19,017 bases of DNA from assembly GCA_016880595.1 (NCBI GenBank), contig JAEHDC010000042.1, forward strand, positions 1 to 19,017. The letters run 5' to 3'. This stretch comes from Candidatus Saccharimonadota bacterium (lineage in GTDB: Bacteria; Patescibacteriota; Saccharimonadia; Saccharimonadales; EFPC-124). Positions within the stretch are counted from its first letter, which is position 1. The number at the start of each line of letters is the position of its first letter. The notes under the pieces were generated by a model. The model had not been told where the DNA came from, ran no database searches, and was given only the letters and a program-made list of their open reading frames with translations. A program made the position numbers and the translations under genes. Below, piece by piece: positions 12,688 to 19,017 of the stretch.

Positions 12688-14343
12688 ATGTATCCAAGCG
12701 TACAAGAGCTAAAATCGACACTTATCAAAGAGAGCTACATCACCGAAGCCGATAGCCGGCGTGCCGAAGAAGTAGCGCGCGATTCCGCCAGCTACATTGA
12801 CTTTTTGATCCGCGAAGGAATCATTACAAAAACTCTGCTTGGCCAAGCTTTGGCTGAGATGTACGGCGTACCATTTGCCGATCTTGCGCAGCGTCCAGCA
12901 AGTAAACAAAATGTTGGCAAAATTCCTGGTGCAGTTGCCAACGACAATCGAATCATCTTCCTAAAAGATGACAGCAAAACTGTGACCATTGCCACAGATT
13001 CGCTTAAGAATGTTAACCTGGACGCGCTGCGCCAAATTTTTCCTAAAAAATCAATCCAGTTTTATTATTCCTTGCCGGAATATATAACTGAAGCGCTAAC
13101 ACTTTACGAAAGCCCGCTAGAAACAAAATTTTCACAAATTATTAGCGGCGGCACGCGCGTTGCACCAGAGCTTGTTGATGAAATTGTTAAAGACGCTGTT
13201 ACGTACCGTGCTTCGGACATTCATTTTGAGCCGCGCGCCGACCGGATTGTAGTACGTTTTAGAGTTGACGGCGAGCTGCGCCAGGCTGGCGAGCTACCCA
13301 AAAATCTATACGAAAACATTTTAAATCGCATAAAAGTAGAAAGCAGCATGCGAATTGACGAACATTTTTCTCCGCAAGATGGCGCTATTCAAAAAACTTT
13401 TGGCCAAAATGTAGTGGACCTGCGCGTCTCGCTGGTGCCAACGGTTCAGGGCGAAAAGGTAGTGCTGCGAGTTTTGGGTTCGTACGTCCAAACCTACACT
13501 TTTGCCGACATTGGTTTGAGCGAAGCGCACAGCCAAGATCTGTCGCGCCACGTCAACAAACCATTTGGCATGATTCTGGCGGTTGGGCCAACCGGCTCTG
13601 GCAAGACCACCACGCTTTATTCGCTGGTTAAGGTTTTAAACCGGCCAAATGTCAACATCACTAGCATCGAAGACCCGGTGGAGTATAAAATAACAGGCGT
13701 CAACCAAATTCAAGTACGCGAAGCTTCTAATGTAACTTTTGCGCGCGGCTTGCGTTCCATTGTGCGCCAAGATCCAAACGTTATTTTAGTTGGTGAGATT
13801 CGCGACAACGAAACCGCGGAGATTGCTGTTAACGCTGCGCTAACCGGCCACTTGTTGCTGTCAACTTTTCACTCCAACGACGCCGCAACGACCGTGCCGC
13901 GCATGATTGACATGGGCATTGAGCCATTCTTAATAGCTTCAACTCTTGAGGTAGTAATCGCCCAACGTTTGGTGCGCAAAGTTTGCAGCAACTGTCGCTA
14001 CAGTGTGCCAATTGCCCAAGCACTGCGGCCGCTCAAACAAACTGGCGTAGCATTGGCCAAATTCTTTTCGTCCGGTGACACAGTTTATGCTGGCAAAGGT
14101 TGCAACGTCTGCAACAACACCGGTTACAACGGCCGAACCGCGCTGTTTGAGCTGCTGAACATTACGCCAGAAATGCAAGATCTCATCTTAAAACGACCGT
14201 CAACGCGTGAAATAGAAACGCTTGCCCGCAAGCAGAATAATGCCACCATGTTTGAAGACGGCATTCAAAAAGTTAAAAACGGCCAAACTACAATCTCTGA
14301 GGTAGTGCGCGTTGTTGAGCCGCCGGCGAATAACCATGGCTAA
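12688..14343 (+). CDS. pilB: Type IV pilus assembly ATPase PilB
   Basis: A 551-residue pilus extension ATPase. Residues 1-130 are the N-terminal T2SSE_N-type domain. Walker A is GPTGSGKT (300-307), the Asp box is DIHFEPR (177-183), Walker B is ILVGEIRD (366-372) and the His box follows HSNDAATT (395-402). Two cysteine pairs (C433/C436 and C472/C475) form the PilB zinc site that PilT lacks, so this is the extension ATPase and not the retraction one. It polymerises pilins at the cytoplasmic base with PilC. The ATG at 12688 is chosen because AAGGGG is at normal distance; a GTG at 12682 overlaps that site. pilC begins inside its last eight bases. Confidence 0.97.
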   Translation: MYPSVQELKSTLIKESYITEADSRRAEEVARDSASYIDFLIREGIITKTLLGQALAEMYGVPFADLAQRPASKQNVGKIPGAVANDNRIIFLKDDSKTVTIATDSLKNVNLDALRQIFPKKSIQFYYSLPEYITEALTLYESPLETKFSQIISGGTRVAPELVDEIVKDAVTYRASDIHFEPRADRIVVRFRVDGELRQAGELPKNLYENILNRIKVESSMRIDEHFSPQDGAIQKTFGQNVVDLRVSLVPTVQGEKVVLRVLGSYVQTYTFADIGLSEAHSQDLSRHVNKPFGMILAVGPTGSGKTTTLYSLVKVLNRPNVNITSIEDPVEYKITGVNQIQVREASNVTFARGLRSIVRQDPNVILVGEIRDNETAEIAVNAALTGHLLLSTFHSNDAATTVPRMIDMGIEPFLIASTLEVVIAQRLVRKVCSNCRYSVPIAQALRPLKQTGVALAKFFSSGDTVYAGKGCNVCNNTGYNGRTALFELLNITPEMQDLILKRPSTREIETLARKQNNATMFEDGIQKVKNGQTTISEVVRVVEPPANNHG

Positions 14344-15424
14344 AGACCACAAAATAAAAACACCGCATCATTACCGCGTTAGTGCTAAGAACCGCGAGTA
14401 TTTTACCGCCAATCTGGCGCAACTAATCAGCGCCGCGGTGCCATTGCAAGATACGCTGGCATCGCTGCAAGAGAGCAGCAAATCTCGCAACTTGCAAAAG
14501 GCAATTGCTCAGATGCGTCTTGATATTGACGATGGCATGCCACTTTGGAAAACCCTGCAACGTAGCGGAATTGTCTCAAGTCAAACTTTGGCGCTAGTAC
14601 AATTTGGCGAGCAATCTGGCAATTTACCAGAAAACTTGCACATTGCCGCGCGCCAAGAAGAGAAGCAACGGATTTTACGCGGCAAAATGGGTTCTGCCTT
14701 GACTTATCCAATGTTTGTGTTAAGCATAACTGCGGTTGTTGGTATTGGCGTAGCGTGGTTCTTGCTGCCGCGATTAGCCGAAACTTTTAATGGCCTAGAT
14801 ATTGAATTACCGCTGATTTCGAGAATTTTTATCAACATCGGCACGTTTTTGGGCAATAACGGATGGTGGTTTGTGCCTCTATTTTTAGGAGTAGGTTTTA
14901 TTGTTGCTTTTGTGGTTTTTATCTCGCCAAAAACGCGCAGCATTGGCCAGCGTTTATTACTCAAAACTCCAGGAGTTGCGCCGCTAATTCATCAGATTGA
15001 AACCTCGCGTTTTGGATACTTAATGAGCACGCTGCTAAACGCCGGGCTGCCAGTAACGCAAGCACTAGTGCTAATGCAACAATCCACAGAGTCGCCGCCG
15101 TACAAAAAATTTTACGCGTTTCTAGCCAACGCTTTTGACAATGGCGACAGTTTTAAAACTAGTTTTAGTAAACTAAAAAAATCGCAAAAAATGCTGCCAG
15201 CTCCAGTGCAGCAGATGGTAGTTGCAGGCGAAAAGTCTGGCAATTTGTCGCAAACGCTCCTAGATATCAGCCGAATTTACGAAGAAAAAGCCGATACTTC
15301 AACGCAAAATTTGGAATCTATACTGGAGCCGATACTACTAATAATTGTCTGGCTTGGCGTGCTTGGAGTAGCGGTGGCTGTAATCCTGCCAGTTTACAGC
15401 TTGGTGAGTGGATTGCAGACATGA
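14336..15424 (+). CDS. pilC: Type IV pilus platform protein PilC
   Basis: A 362-residue inner membrane platform. Two T2SSF repeats: the first with YFTANLAQLISAAVPLQDTL and helix-turn segments, the second from about 220 (SRFGYLMSTLLNAGLPVTQA). Membrane helices: about 125-148, 175-200 and 330-355 (GVLGVAVAVILPVYSL). It couples PilB rotation to pilin insertion. ATG at 14336 overlaps the pilB stop (ATGGCTAA), indicating coupled translation; an in-frame TTG upstream is not needed. Its own stop overlaps the next start as ATGA. Confidence 0.96.
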   Translation: MAKDHKIKTPHHYRVSAKNREYFTANLAQLISAAVPLQDTLASLQESSKSRNLQKAIAQMRLDIDDGMPLWKTLQRSGIVSSQTLALVQFGEQSGNLPENLHIAARQEEKQRILRGKMGSALTYPMFVLSITAVVGIGVAWFLLPRLAETFNGLDIELPLISRIFINIGTFLGNNGWWFVPLFLGVGFIVAFVVFISPKTRSIGQRLLLKTPGVAPLIHQIETSRFGYLMSTLLNAGLPVTQALVLMQQSTESPPYKKFYAFLANAFDNGDSFKTSFSKLKKSQKMLPAPVQQMVVAGEKSGNLSQTLLDISRIYEEKADTSTQNLESILEPILLIIVWLGVLGVAVAVILPVYSLVSGLQT

Positions 15425-15858
15425 CAAAAAATGGCTTCACTCTTATAGAAATGCTGCTCTCCATTTCTATCATAGCCATGCTTGCTGGCCTTTCTTTGCC
15501 AGTCTACCTCAGTTACAACAATCGCAATGACCTGACTATCGCCACCGAGACAACCGCAAATGCTCTACGCCGCGCCCAAATTTACAGCCGCGGCGTAAAT
15601 AGTGACAGCCAGTGGGGCGTTGCCGTGCAATCTGGTAGCATTACGCTTTTTAAAGGCACTAGTTATGCTGCGCGAGATACAACCTATGATGAAACCGTTA
15701 GCGTGCCATCTCAAATAACACCTAGCGGATTGAGTGAGGTTGTATTTTCCAAACTCGGCGCCACACCAAGCACAACTGGTTCGATTTCGCTGACATCAGC
15801 AAGTTTAAATCAAACAAGGACGGTTTCTGTCAATGCAAAAGGTATGGTTGACTACTAA
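15421..15858 (+). CDS. GspH/FimT-type minor pseudopilin
   Basis: A 145-residue pseudopilin. The class III leader is very short (MTKNG) with the prepilin cleavage site before FTLIEM and the conserved E at +5. The hydrophobic stalk is FTLIEMLLSISIIAMLAGLSLPVYLSY, followed by a helix with TTANALRRAQIYS, typical of GspH/FimT, and a small beta domain. It will be processed by a prepilin peptidase not in the window and built into the pilus as a minor, probably priming, subunit. The start overlaps the pilC stop (ATGA). Confidence 0.9.
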   Translation: MTKNGFTLIEMLLSISIIAMLAGLSLPVYLSYNNRNDLTIATETTANALRRAQIYSRGVNSDSQWGVAVQSGSITLFKGTSYAARDTTYDETVSVPSQITPSGLSEVVFSKLGATPSTTGSISLTSASLNQTRTVSVNAKGMVDY

Positions 15859-17227
15859 AAATCAAGGTGGTTTTTCACTAGTAGAAGTTTTGTTGGCGGC
15901 AACCATTTTTGGCATGTTGGCCACAGTTTTGATTAGCGCAATTGTGTTTGCGCGGGCGTCAACTGCCAACGCCGGCAATCGTTTGCGCGCCGTACAATAT
16001 GCAGAAGAGGGCTTGGAAGCTGCGCGTAATATTCGAGACTCTGGCTACGCCAGCTTGACCGACGGAACTTACGGCCTAGTGCAAAGCGGGGGAGTGTGGA
16101 CGCTTTCTGGCTCATCAGACACTAGCAGCATTTACACTCGCTCCATAACAATCGCCACCAGCGGCACATCGCGCAAAACCGTAACTTCAAACGTCACCTG
16201 GCCGCAAACCGCTAGTACTGGCAGCGTAAGCGTGGTGGCCGAGCTTACAAACTGGACAACAACAATCACGTCTTGGGCCAATGCTTTGCTTGCCGGTAGC
16301 TATAACGCCGCCGGCAATAATAATGGCATACAAATTGCTACATCTGGTAATTATGCTTACGTTGTTCGTAATGGCGGCACAAACTTTTTGGTTCTCGATG
16401 TCAGTAATCCAGCGTCACCGAGTTTGGTTGGATCATTGACATTAACAAATACTCTGACCGATATTACTGTTAGTGGAAATTACGCTTACGTTACCGGCAC
16501 CTCCGATTCAGCAGAGCTACAGGTTGTGGACATTAGCAACCCGGCGTCACCGAGTTTAGCTGCTACATTAAACATGAGCGGAAACGGTAACGGTTTGGCC
16601 GTTGACGTTGCCGGTAGCTACGCTTACGCAACAAGAGCGTCGGATGCGGCCTCAAACGAATTTAACGTCGTGAATATTGCAACACCTACCTCGCCAACCG
16701 TTGCTGGAGGATACAATAACAACATTGACATGAATGATGTTGTAGTAAACGGCAATTACGCCTTTGTAGGCACGAACTCAAATACCCAAGAAATTCTAGC
16801 GGTGAATATCGCAACACCAGCATCACCAACACTAGCAGCAACTCTTGATTTATCTGGAAATGGCGCAGTCTCGGCGCTAGCTCTTTACAATAACACCTTG
16901 TTTGCAGCTAGATTAACAACCATTGTATCAATTAATGTAACAACTCCTACCAGTCCGAGCACTCTTGGCACGGTCACTTCTACTGGCTCGGCAACCGTTA
17001 ACGATATTTGCGTAGAAAGCGGTGGAACTTATTTGTTTGCCGGCACAAACAACAGTACGGCTGAATTTCAGGTAGTAAATATTTCCAGTCCGGCTAGCAT
17101 GTCTGTGGTACGCACTGTTAGTACCTCAAGCACAATCAACGGAGTGGCATACAATTCCAGCCTAGATATTGTAGTCGGCGCCACAGCAGCAGATACACAA
17201 GAAGCGGTAACTTTTACAAAAAACTAA
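15833..17227 (+). CDS. Pseudopilin fused to an LVIVD-repeat beta-propeller
   Basis: A 464-residue protein. Residues 12-40 are a prepilin stalk (GG then FSLVEVLLAATIFGMLATVL, cleavage after G13, E at +5), followed by a PilV-like helix (RLRAVQYAEEGLEAARNIRD) and beta domain to about 150. From about 152 to the end are LVIVD-type repeats, each reading G-N-Y-A-Y-V ... V-V-D-I-S-N-P-A-S-P: units begin near 172, 215, 261, 307, 352 and 397, with the ending half-unit completing a probable seven-blade ring. Such propellers occur in surface and adhesion proteins. A bulky propeller cannot sit along a pilus shaft easily, so a tip position is likely. It overlaps the previous gene by 26 bases; a TTG at 15848 with AAAGG five bases before it would give a leader like its neighbours (MTTKNQGG) and is an equal alternative. 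Confidence 0.93.
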   Translation: MQKVWLTTKNQGGFSLVEVLLAATIFGMLATVLISAIVFARASTANAGNRLRAVQYAEEGLEAARNIRDSGYASLTDGTYGLVQSGGVWTLSGSSDTSSIYTRSITIATSGTSRKTVTSNVTWPQTASTGSVSVVAELTNWTTTITSWANALLAGSYNAAGNNNGIQIATSGNYAYVVRNGGTNFLVLDVSNPASPSLVGSLTLTNTLTDITVSGNYAYVTGTSDSAELQVVDISNPASPSLAATLNMSGNGNGLAVDVAGSYAYATRASDAASNEFNVVNIATPTSPTVAGGYNNNIDMNDVVVNGNYAFVGTNSNTQEILAVNIATPASPTLAATLDLSGNGAVSALALYNNTLFAARLTTIVSINVTTPTSPSTLGTVTSTGSATVNDICVESGGTYLFAGTNNSTAEFQVVNISSPASMSVVRTVSTSSTINGVAYNSSLDIVVGATAADTQEAVTFTKN

Positions 17228-17228
17228 C

Positions 17229-17756
17229 ATGGATAAGATAATTTTTAATCAAAAAACAAATTGCCAAGGCTTCACCTTAATTGAGTTGCTCCTATACGTA
17301 GCTATCGTCGGCAGCATGCTAGTTGCAATAAGCTTATTTATGGCGCTTTGCCTAGATGCGCGAGTCAAAAATCAAACAATTTCTGAGGTCGATCAACAGG
17401 GAAGTTTAATCATGGAACAAATTACCCAGACTATCCGCAACGCCAGCGGAATTACGTCGCCAGCAGCTGGCAGCAGCGCCAGCGCGCTAACTGTGACCGT
17501 GCCAACTCCTAGCCTCAGCCCAACAACTTTTAGCTTGGCGAGCGGAGTTCTACAGATAAAAGAGGGAACGGGCGCAGCCGTATCACTAACTAATAGCATG
17601 GTTCAGGTTACCAATTTAACCTTTACAAACTTGAGCGCCAGCGGCACAAATGGCATTGTGCGCGTCAGCCTTACGCTTAGCCGCGTTAATCCAAACAGCA
17701 GAAATGAGTATGACTACCAAAAGACATTTATAACCTCGGCGGAGCTAAGGCAATGA
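17229..17756 (+). CDS. PilW-like minor pseudopilin
   Basis: A 175-residue pseudopilin. The leader is MDKIIFNQKTNCQG with cleavage before FTLIELLLYVAIVGSMLVAI and E at +5. The helix continues with SEVDQQGSLIMEQITQTIRN, the PilW/GspJ-type pattern, and the C-terminal half is a Thr/Ser-rich beta domain with IVRVSLTLSRVNPNSRNEYDY near the end, common in J-type pseudopilins. It starts one base after the stop of the propeller gene and its stop overlaps the next start (ATGA). It likely caps or primes the pilus together with the other minor pilins. Confidence 0.88.
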   Translation: MDKIIFNQKTNCQGFTLIELLLYVAIVGSMLVAISLFMALCLDARVKNQTISEVDQQGSLIMEQITQTIRNASGITSPAAGSSASALTVTVPTPSLSPTTFSLASGVLQIKEGTGAAVSLTNSMVQVTNLTFTNLSASGTNGIVRVSLTLSRVNPNSRNEYDYQKTFITSAELRQ

Positions 17757-18142
17757 CAAAAAACCAAAATGGCTATGTGGCGTTAATTGCAGTTTTGGTG
17801 GCAGGCGCGGTTGGTTTGGCCGTGGCTTTTACATTGCTCACCGGCGGCACTGACAGCCAACGAGCCACACTAGCCACGCAACAATCCATTCAAGCTAGGA
17901 ATTTGGCAAAATCTTGCGTAGAAGAAGCACTGCAACAGATACGAAATAACTCCAGCTACACCGGTACCGGCTCGTTAACATTAGGGCAAGGAAGCTGTAC
18001 GTACACCGTCACAAACACCGGTGGCAACAACCGTACAATAAATTCCAGCGGAATTGTGCAAAATACTGTACGAAAAATAGATGCATATGTTACAATAACT
18101 ACATTAAGTATTAGCATTACGTCCTGGCAAGAGGTAAGCTGA
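17753..18142 (+). CDS. PilX/GspK-like minor pilin
   Basis: A 129-residue protein. The N-terminal MTKNQNGYVALIAVLVAGAVGLAVAFTLL has a prepilin-like hydrophobic stalk but lacks the Glu at +5, as is usual for PilX/GspK proteins. Residues 40-60 (RNLAKSCVEEALQQIRNN) match the helix in that class, where A-x-S-C-x-E-E-A-L is frequent. The rest is a small beta domain with a second cysteine (QGSCTYTV), a possible disulfide with the one in the helix. It is placed between the PilW-like gene and the major-type pilin, as in pseudopilin operons. The gap to the next gene is 38 bases. Confidence 0.78.
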   Translation: MTKNQNGYVALIAVLVAGAVGLAVAFTLLTGGTDSQRATLATQQSIQARNLAKSCVEEALQQIRNNSSYTGTGSLTLGQGSCTYTVTNTGGNNRTINSSGIVQNTVRKIDAYVTITTLSISITSWQEVS

Positions 18143-18180
18143 TATCAAAAAATAAAAAAATAAAAAGGATAAGCAAAGAC

Positions 18181-18645
18181 ATGAGAATGTTCCCAAGAAC
18201 AAAAAATCAAAAAGGATTCACGTTGCTTGAGGTGCTGCTGGTGGTAGCAATCATTGCAATATTGGCTGGCATTGTAATAATTGCAATAAATCCAAGCAAA
18301 CAGCTTGGGGATACGCGCAACGCGCAGCGTGAAGCTGACGTTACAACAATTTTAAATGCAATCTACCAATATTCGCTAGATAATAGCGGAGCAATTCCAT
18401 CTGGAATCACCACAACTGCTACAGAAATCTGCGCCACAGGCTCGGCTAGCTGCACAGGCCTAGTGGATTTAAGCGTGCTTACTACTAATGAAAAATACTT
18501 AGTCTCTCTGCCCAAAGACCCACAGTGCAGCACAACATGTGCTACTAACGGTGATGGCTACAAAGTTCTTAAAACTGCCAATAACCGCATCACTGTTAGC
18601 GCGCCAGCAGCCGAGCAGGGTAGAGTAATATCTGTATCACGCTAA
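18181..18645 (+). CDS. Type IV pilin (PilA-like, probable major pilin)
   Basis: A 154-residue pilin with leader ending NQKG, cleavage before FTLLEVLLVVAIIAILAGIV and Glu at +5. After the stalk, NPSKQLGDTRNAQREADVTTILNAIYQY is a pattern common in pilins of small-genome bacteria. The globular part carries four cysteines (84, 91, 116, 120), enough for two disulfides. An AGGAT lies 11 bases before the ATG at 18181; an ATG at 18187 is also possible. It is the last pilin in the operon and the most likely shaft subunit because it lacks the extra domain of its neighbours and has the canonical stalk. Confidence 0.92.
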   Translation: MRMFPRTKNQKGFTLLEVLLVVAIIAILAGIVIIAINPSKQLGDTRNAQREADVTTILNAIYQYSLDNSGAIPSGITTTATEICATGSASCTGLVDLSVLTTNEKYLVSLPKDPQCSTTCATNGDGYKVLKTANNRITVSAPAAEQGRVISVSR

Positions 18646-18655
18646 GGAGCATTTT

Positions 18656-18787
18656 ATGGCAAAGCCCAAAAAAGCAACAAAAAAACCCAGGACTACTTCG
18701 CAAACAGATGCTACTACGTTCTTATTAACAGTTATCTTTGCAGTACTAGCGCTAGCTTTTCTAGTAATGGCGTTTTGCAAATACTAA
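18656..18787 (+). CDS. Small basic single-TM protein (43 aa) ending the pilus operon
   Basis: A 43-codon gene with an ideal GGAG seven bases before the ATG, ten bases after the pilin stop. The basic N-terminus (MAKPKKATKKPRTTSQTDAT) is followed by one membrane helix (TFLLTVIFAVLALAFLVMAF) and CKY. By charge the N-terminus should stay in the cytoplasm. No family is recognised. The placement suggests a role tied to the pilus base or pilin stability, but this rests on position only. A hairpin follows it. Confidence 0.72.
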   Translation: MAKPKKATKKPRTTSQTDATTFLLTVIFAVLALAFLVMAFCKY

Positions 18788-18806
18788 TTTAGGCAAGATT
18801 TTATTT

Positions 18807-18840
18807 GTGCGCGGGAAAGCTTTAGAGCTAACCCGCGCAC
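18807..18840 (+). terminator. Hairpin after the pilus operon
   Basis: GTGCGCGGG (18807-18815) pairs perfectly with CCCGCGCAC (18832-18840); inside, AGCT pairs with AGCT around TTAG. It lies 19 bases after the last stop. No T run follows, so it may be a 3' stabilising hairpin or a weak terminator. Confidence 0.6.
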
Positions 18841-18870
18841 TTGCTGATTTAGAAATCCGAATGCAAATCT

Positions 18871-18917
18871 AAAATTAAAAAATCCTGATCGCCACACAAC
18901 CATGCAACAATCAGGAT
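18871..18917 (-). terminator. Terminator hairpin for a minus-strand transcript from beyond the window
   Basis: ATCCTGAT (18882-18889) and ATCAGGAT (18910-18917) form an 8-bp stem with a 20-base loop. On the minus strand it is followed by TTTTTTAATTTT, a good intrinsic terminator; on the plus strand there is no T run. Confidence 0.6.
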
Positions 18918-19017
18918 CACTAGCTACCACCCAACCTCCAACCACTCAAACAACACCACAATACGGTATTGGCGTTACCGGTCTGCAAAGACCCGGAACG
19001 CCCCCGTGTGCAGTAGA
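18903..19017. other. Unresolved reading frames at the right edge
   Basis: Two frames run off the window. Minus: a 31-codon tail with TAG at 18924-18926, just six bases before the minus-strand terminator, which is the normal position for the end of a gene; its composition (three Trp, three Cys, ending WRLGGS) is odd. Plus: an ATG at 18903 opens MQQSGSLATTQPPTTQTTPQ and stays open, with more ordinary composition, but it starts inside the terminator hairpin and has no ribosome site. The frames overlap, so at most one is likely real. A strong hairpin at 18971-19002 (GGCGTT/AACGCC, CCGG/CCGG, TCT-GCAA-AGA) crosses both. Confidence 0.3.

Noticed and set aside
1..19017. CRISPR arrays, rRNA genes, transposases
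   Set aside because: No regular spaced repeats, rRNA sequence or transposase-like protein was seen on either strand.

Overview
The window looks like part of a chromosome of a candidate-phyla-radiation (Patescibacteria) bacterium or a close relative. This is inference. It rests on a compact type IV pilus operon full of overlapping genes, very short intergenic gaps, many small orphan proteins, a tRNA with an encoded CCA end, and toxin/Fic accessory genes. Stops include TGA (pilC, the PilX-like gene, the large histidine kinase), so the genetic code is standard and the recoded lineages (TGA = Gly) are unlikely. Shine-Dalgarno sites (AGGAGG, GGAG) and sigma70-type promoters are readable in many places.

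Left edge (1-1330): the C-terminal end of a histidine kinase, a single-domain response regulator and a charged 191-residue orphan form a tight operon. They are followed by tRNA-Glu(CUC) with a near-perfect extended -10 promoter and an intrinsic terminator.

Middle (about 1330-8950) is an accessory region of short, mostly separately transcribed units. In order: a strikingly GC-rich orphan gene with a consensus promoter and a double hairpin end; a class II self-inhibited Fic AMP-transferase whose promoter is built from three copies of one motif; a gene remnant and a FusB-like (EF-G-binding) zinc-finger protein; a ParDE-type toxin-antitoxin pair on the minus strand; a winged-helix-like/CxxC/two-TM orphan and a membrane-anchored orphan on the minus strand; a small two-TM protein; a catalytically degenerate Nudix-fold protein; and a Doc toxin with a 43-residue putative antitoxin. 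A dispersed repeat carrying nested hairpins occurs at least twice, flanking the Fic gene, with weaker relatives elsewhere.

Right half (9011-18787) is one long co-oriented block. A 1086-residue sensor kinase (STAS-like, 7 TM, CHASE, TM, PAS, HisKA, HATPase) and its receiver partner are followed immediately by pilB, pilC, a GspH/FimT-type pseudopilin, a pseudopilin fused to an LVIVD-repeat beta-propeller, PilW-like and PilX-like minor pilins, a major-type pilin and a 43-residue membrane protein. The overlaps and short gaps suggest that pilus synthesis and its sensory system are expressed together. The propeller-tipped pilin is the most interesting protein and is a candidate contact or adhesion tip. 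No PilT, PilD or PilMNO genes are in the window. The last ~230 bases hold two hairpins and an unresolved reading frame.
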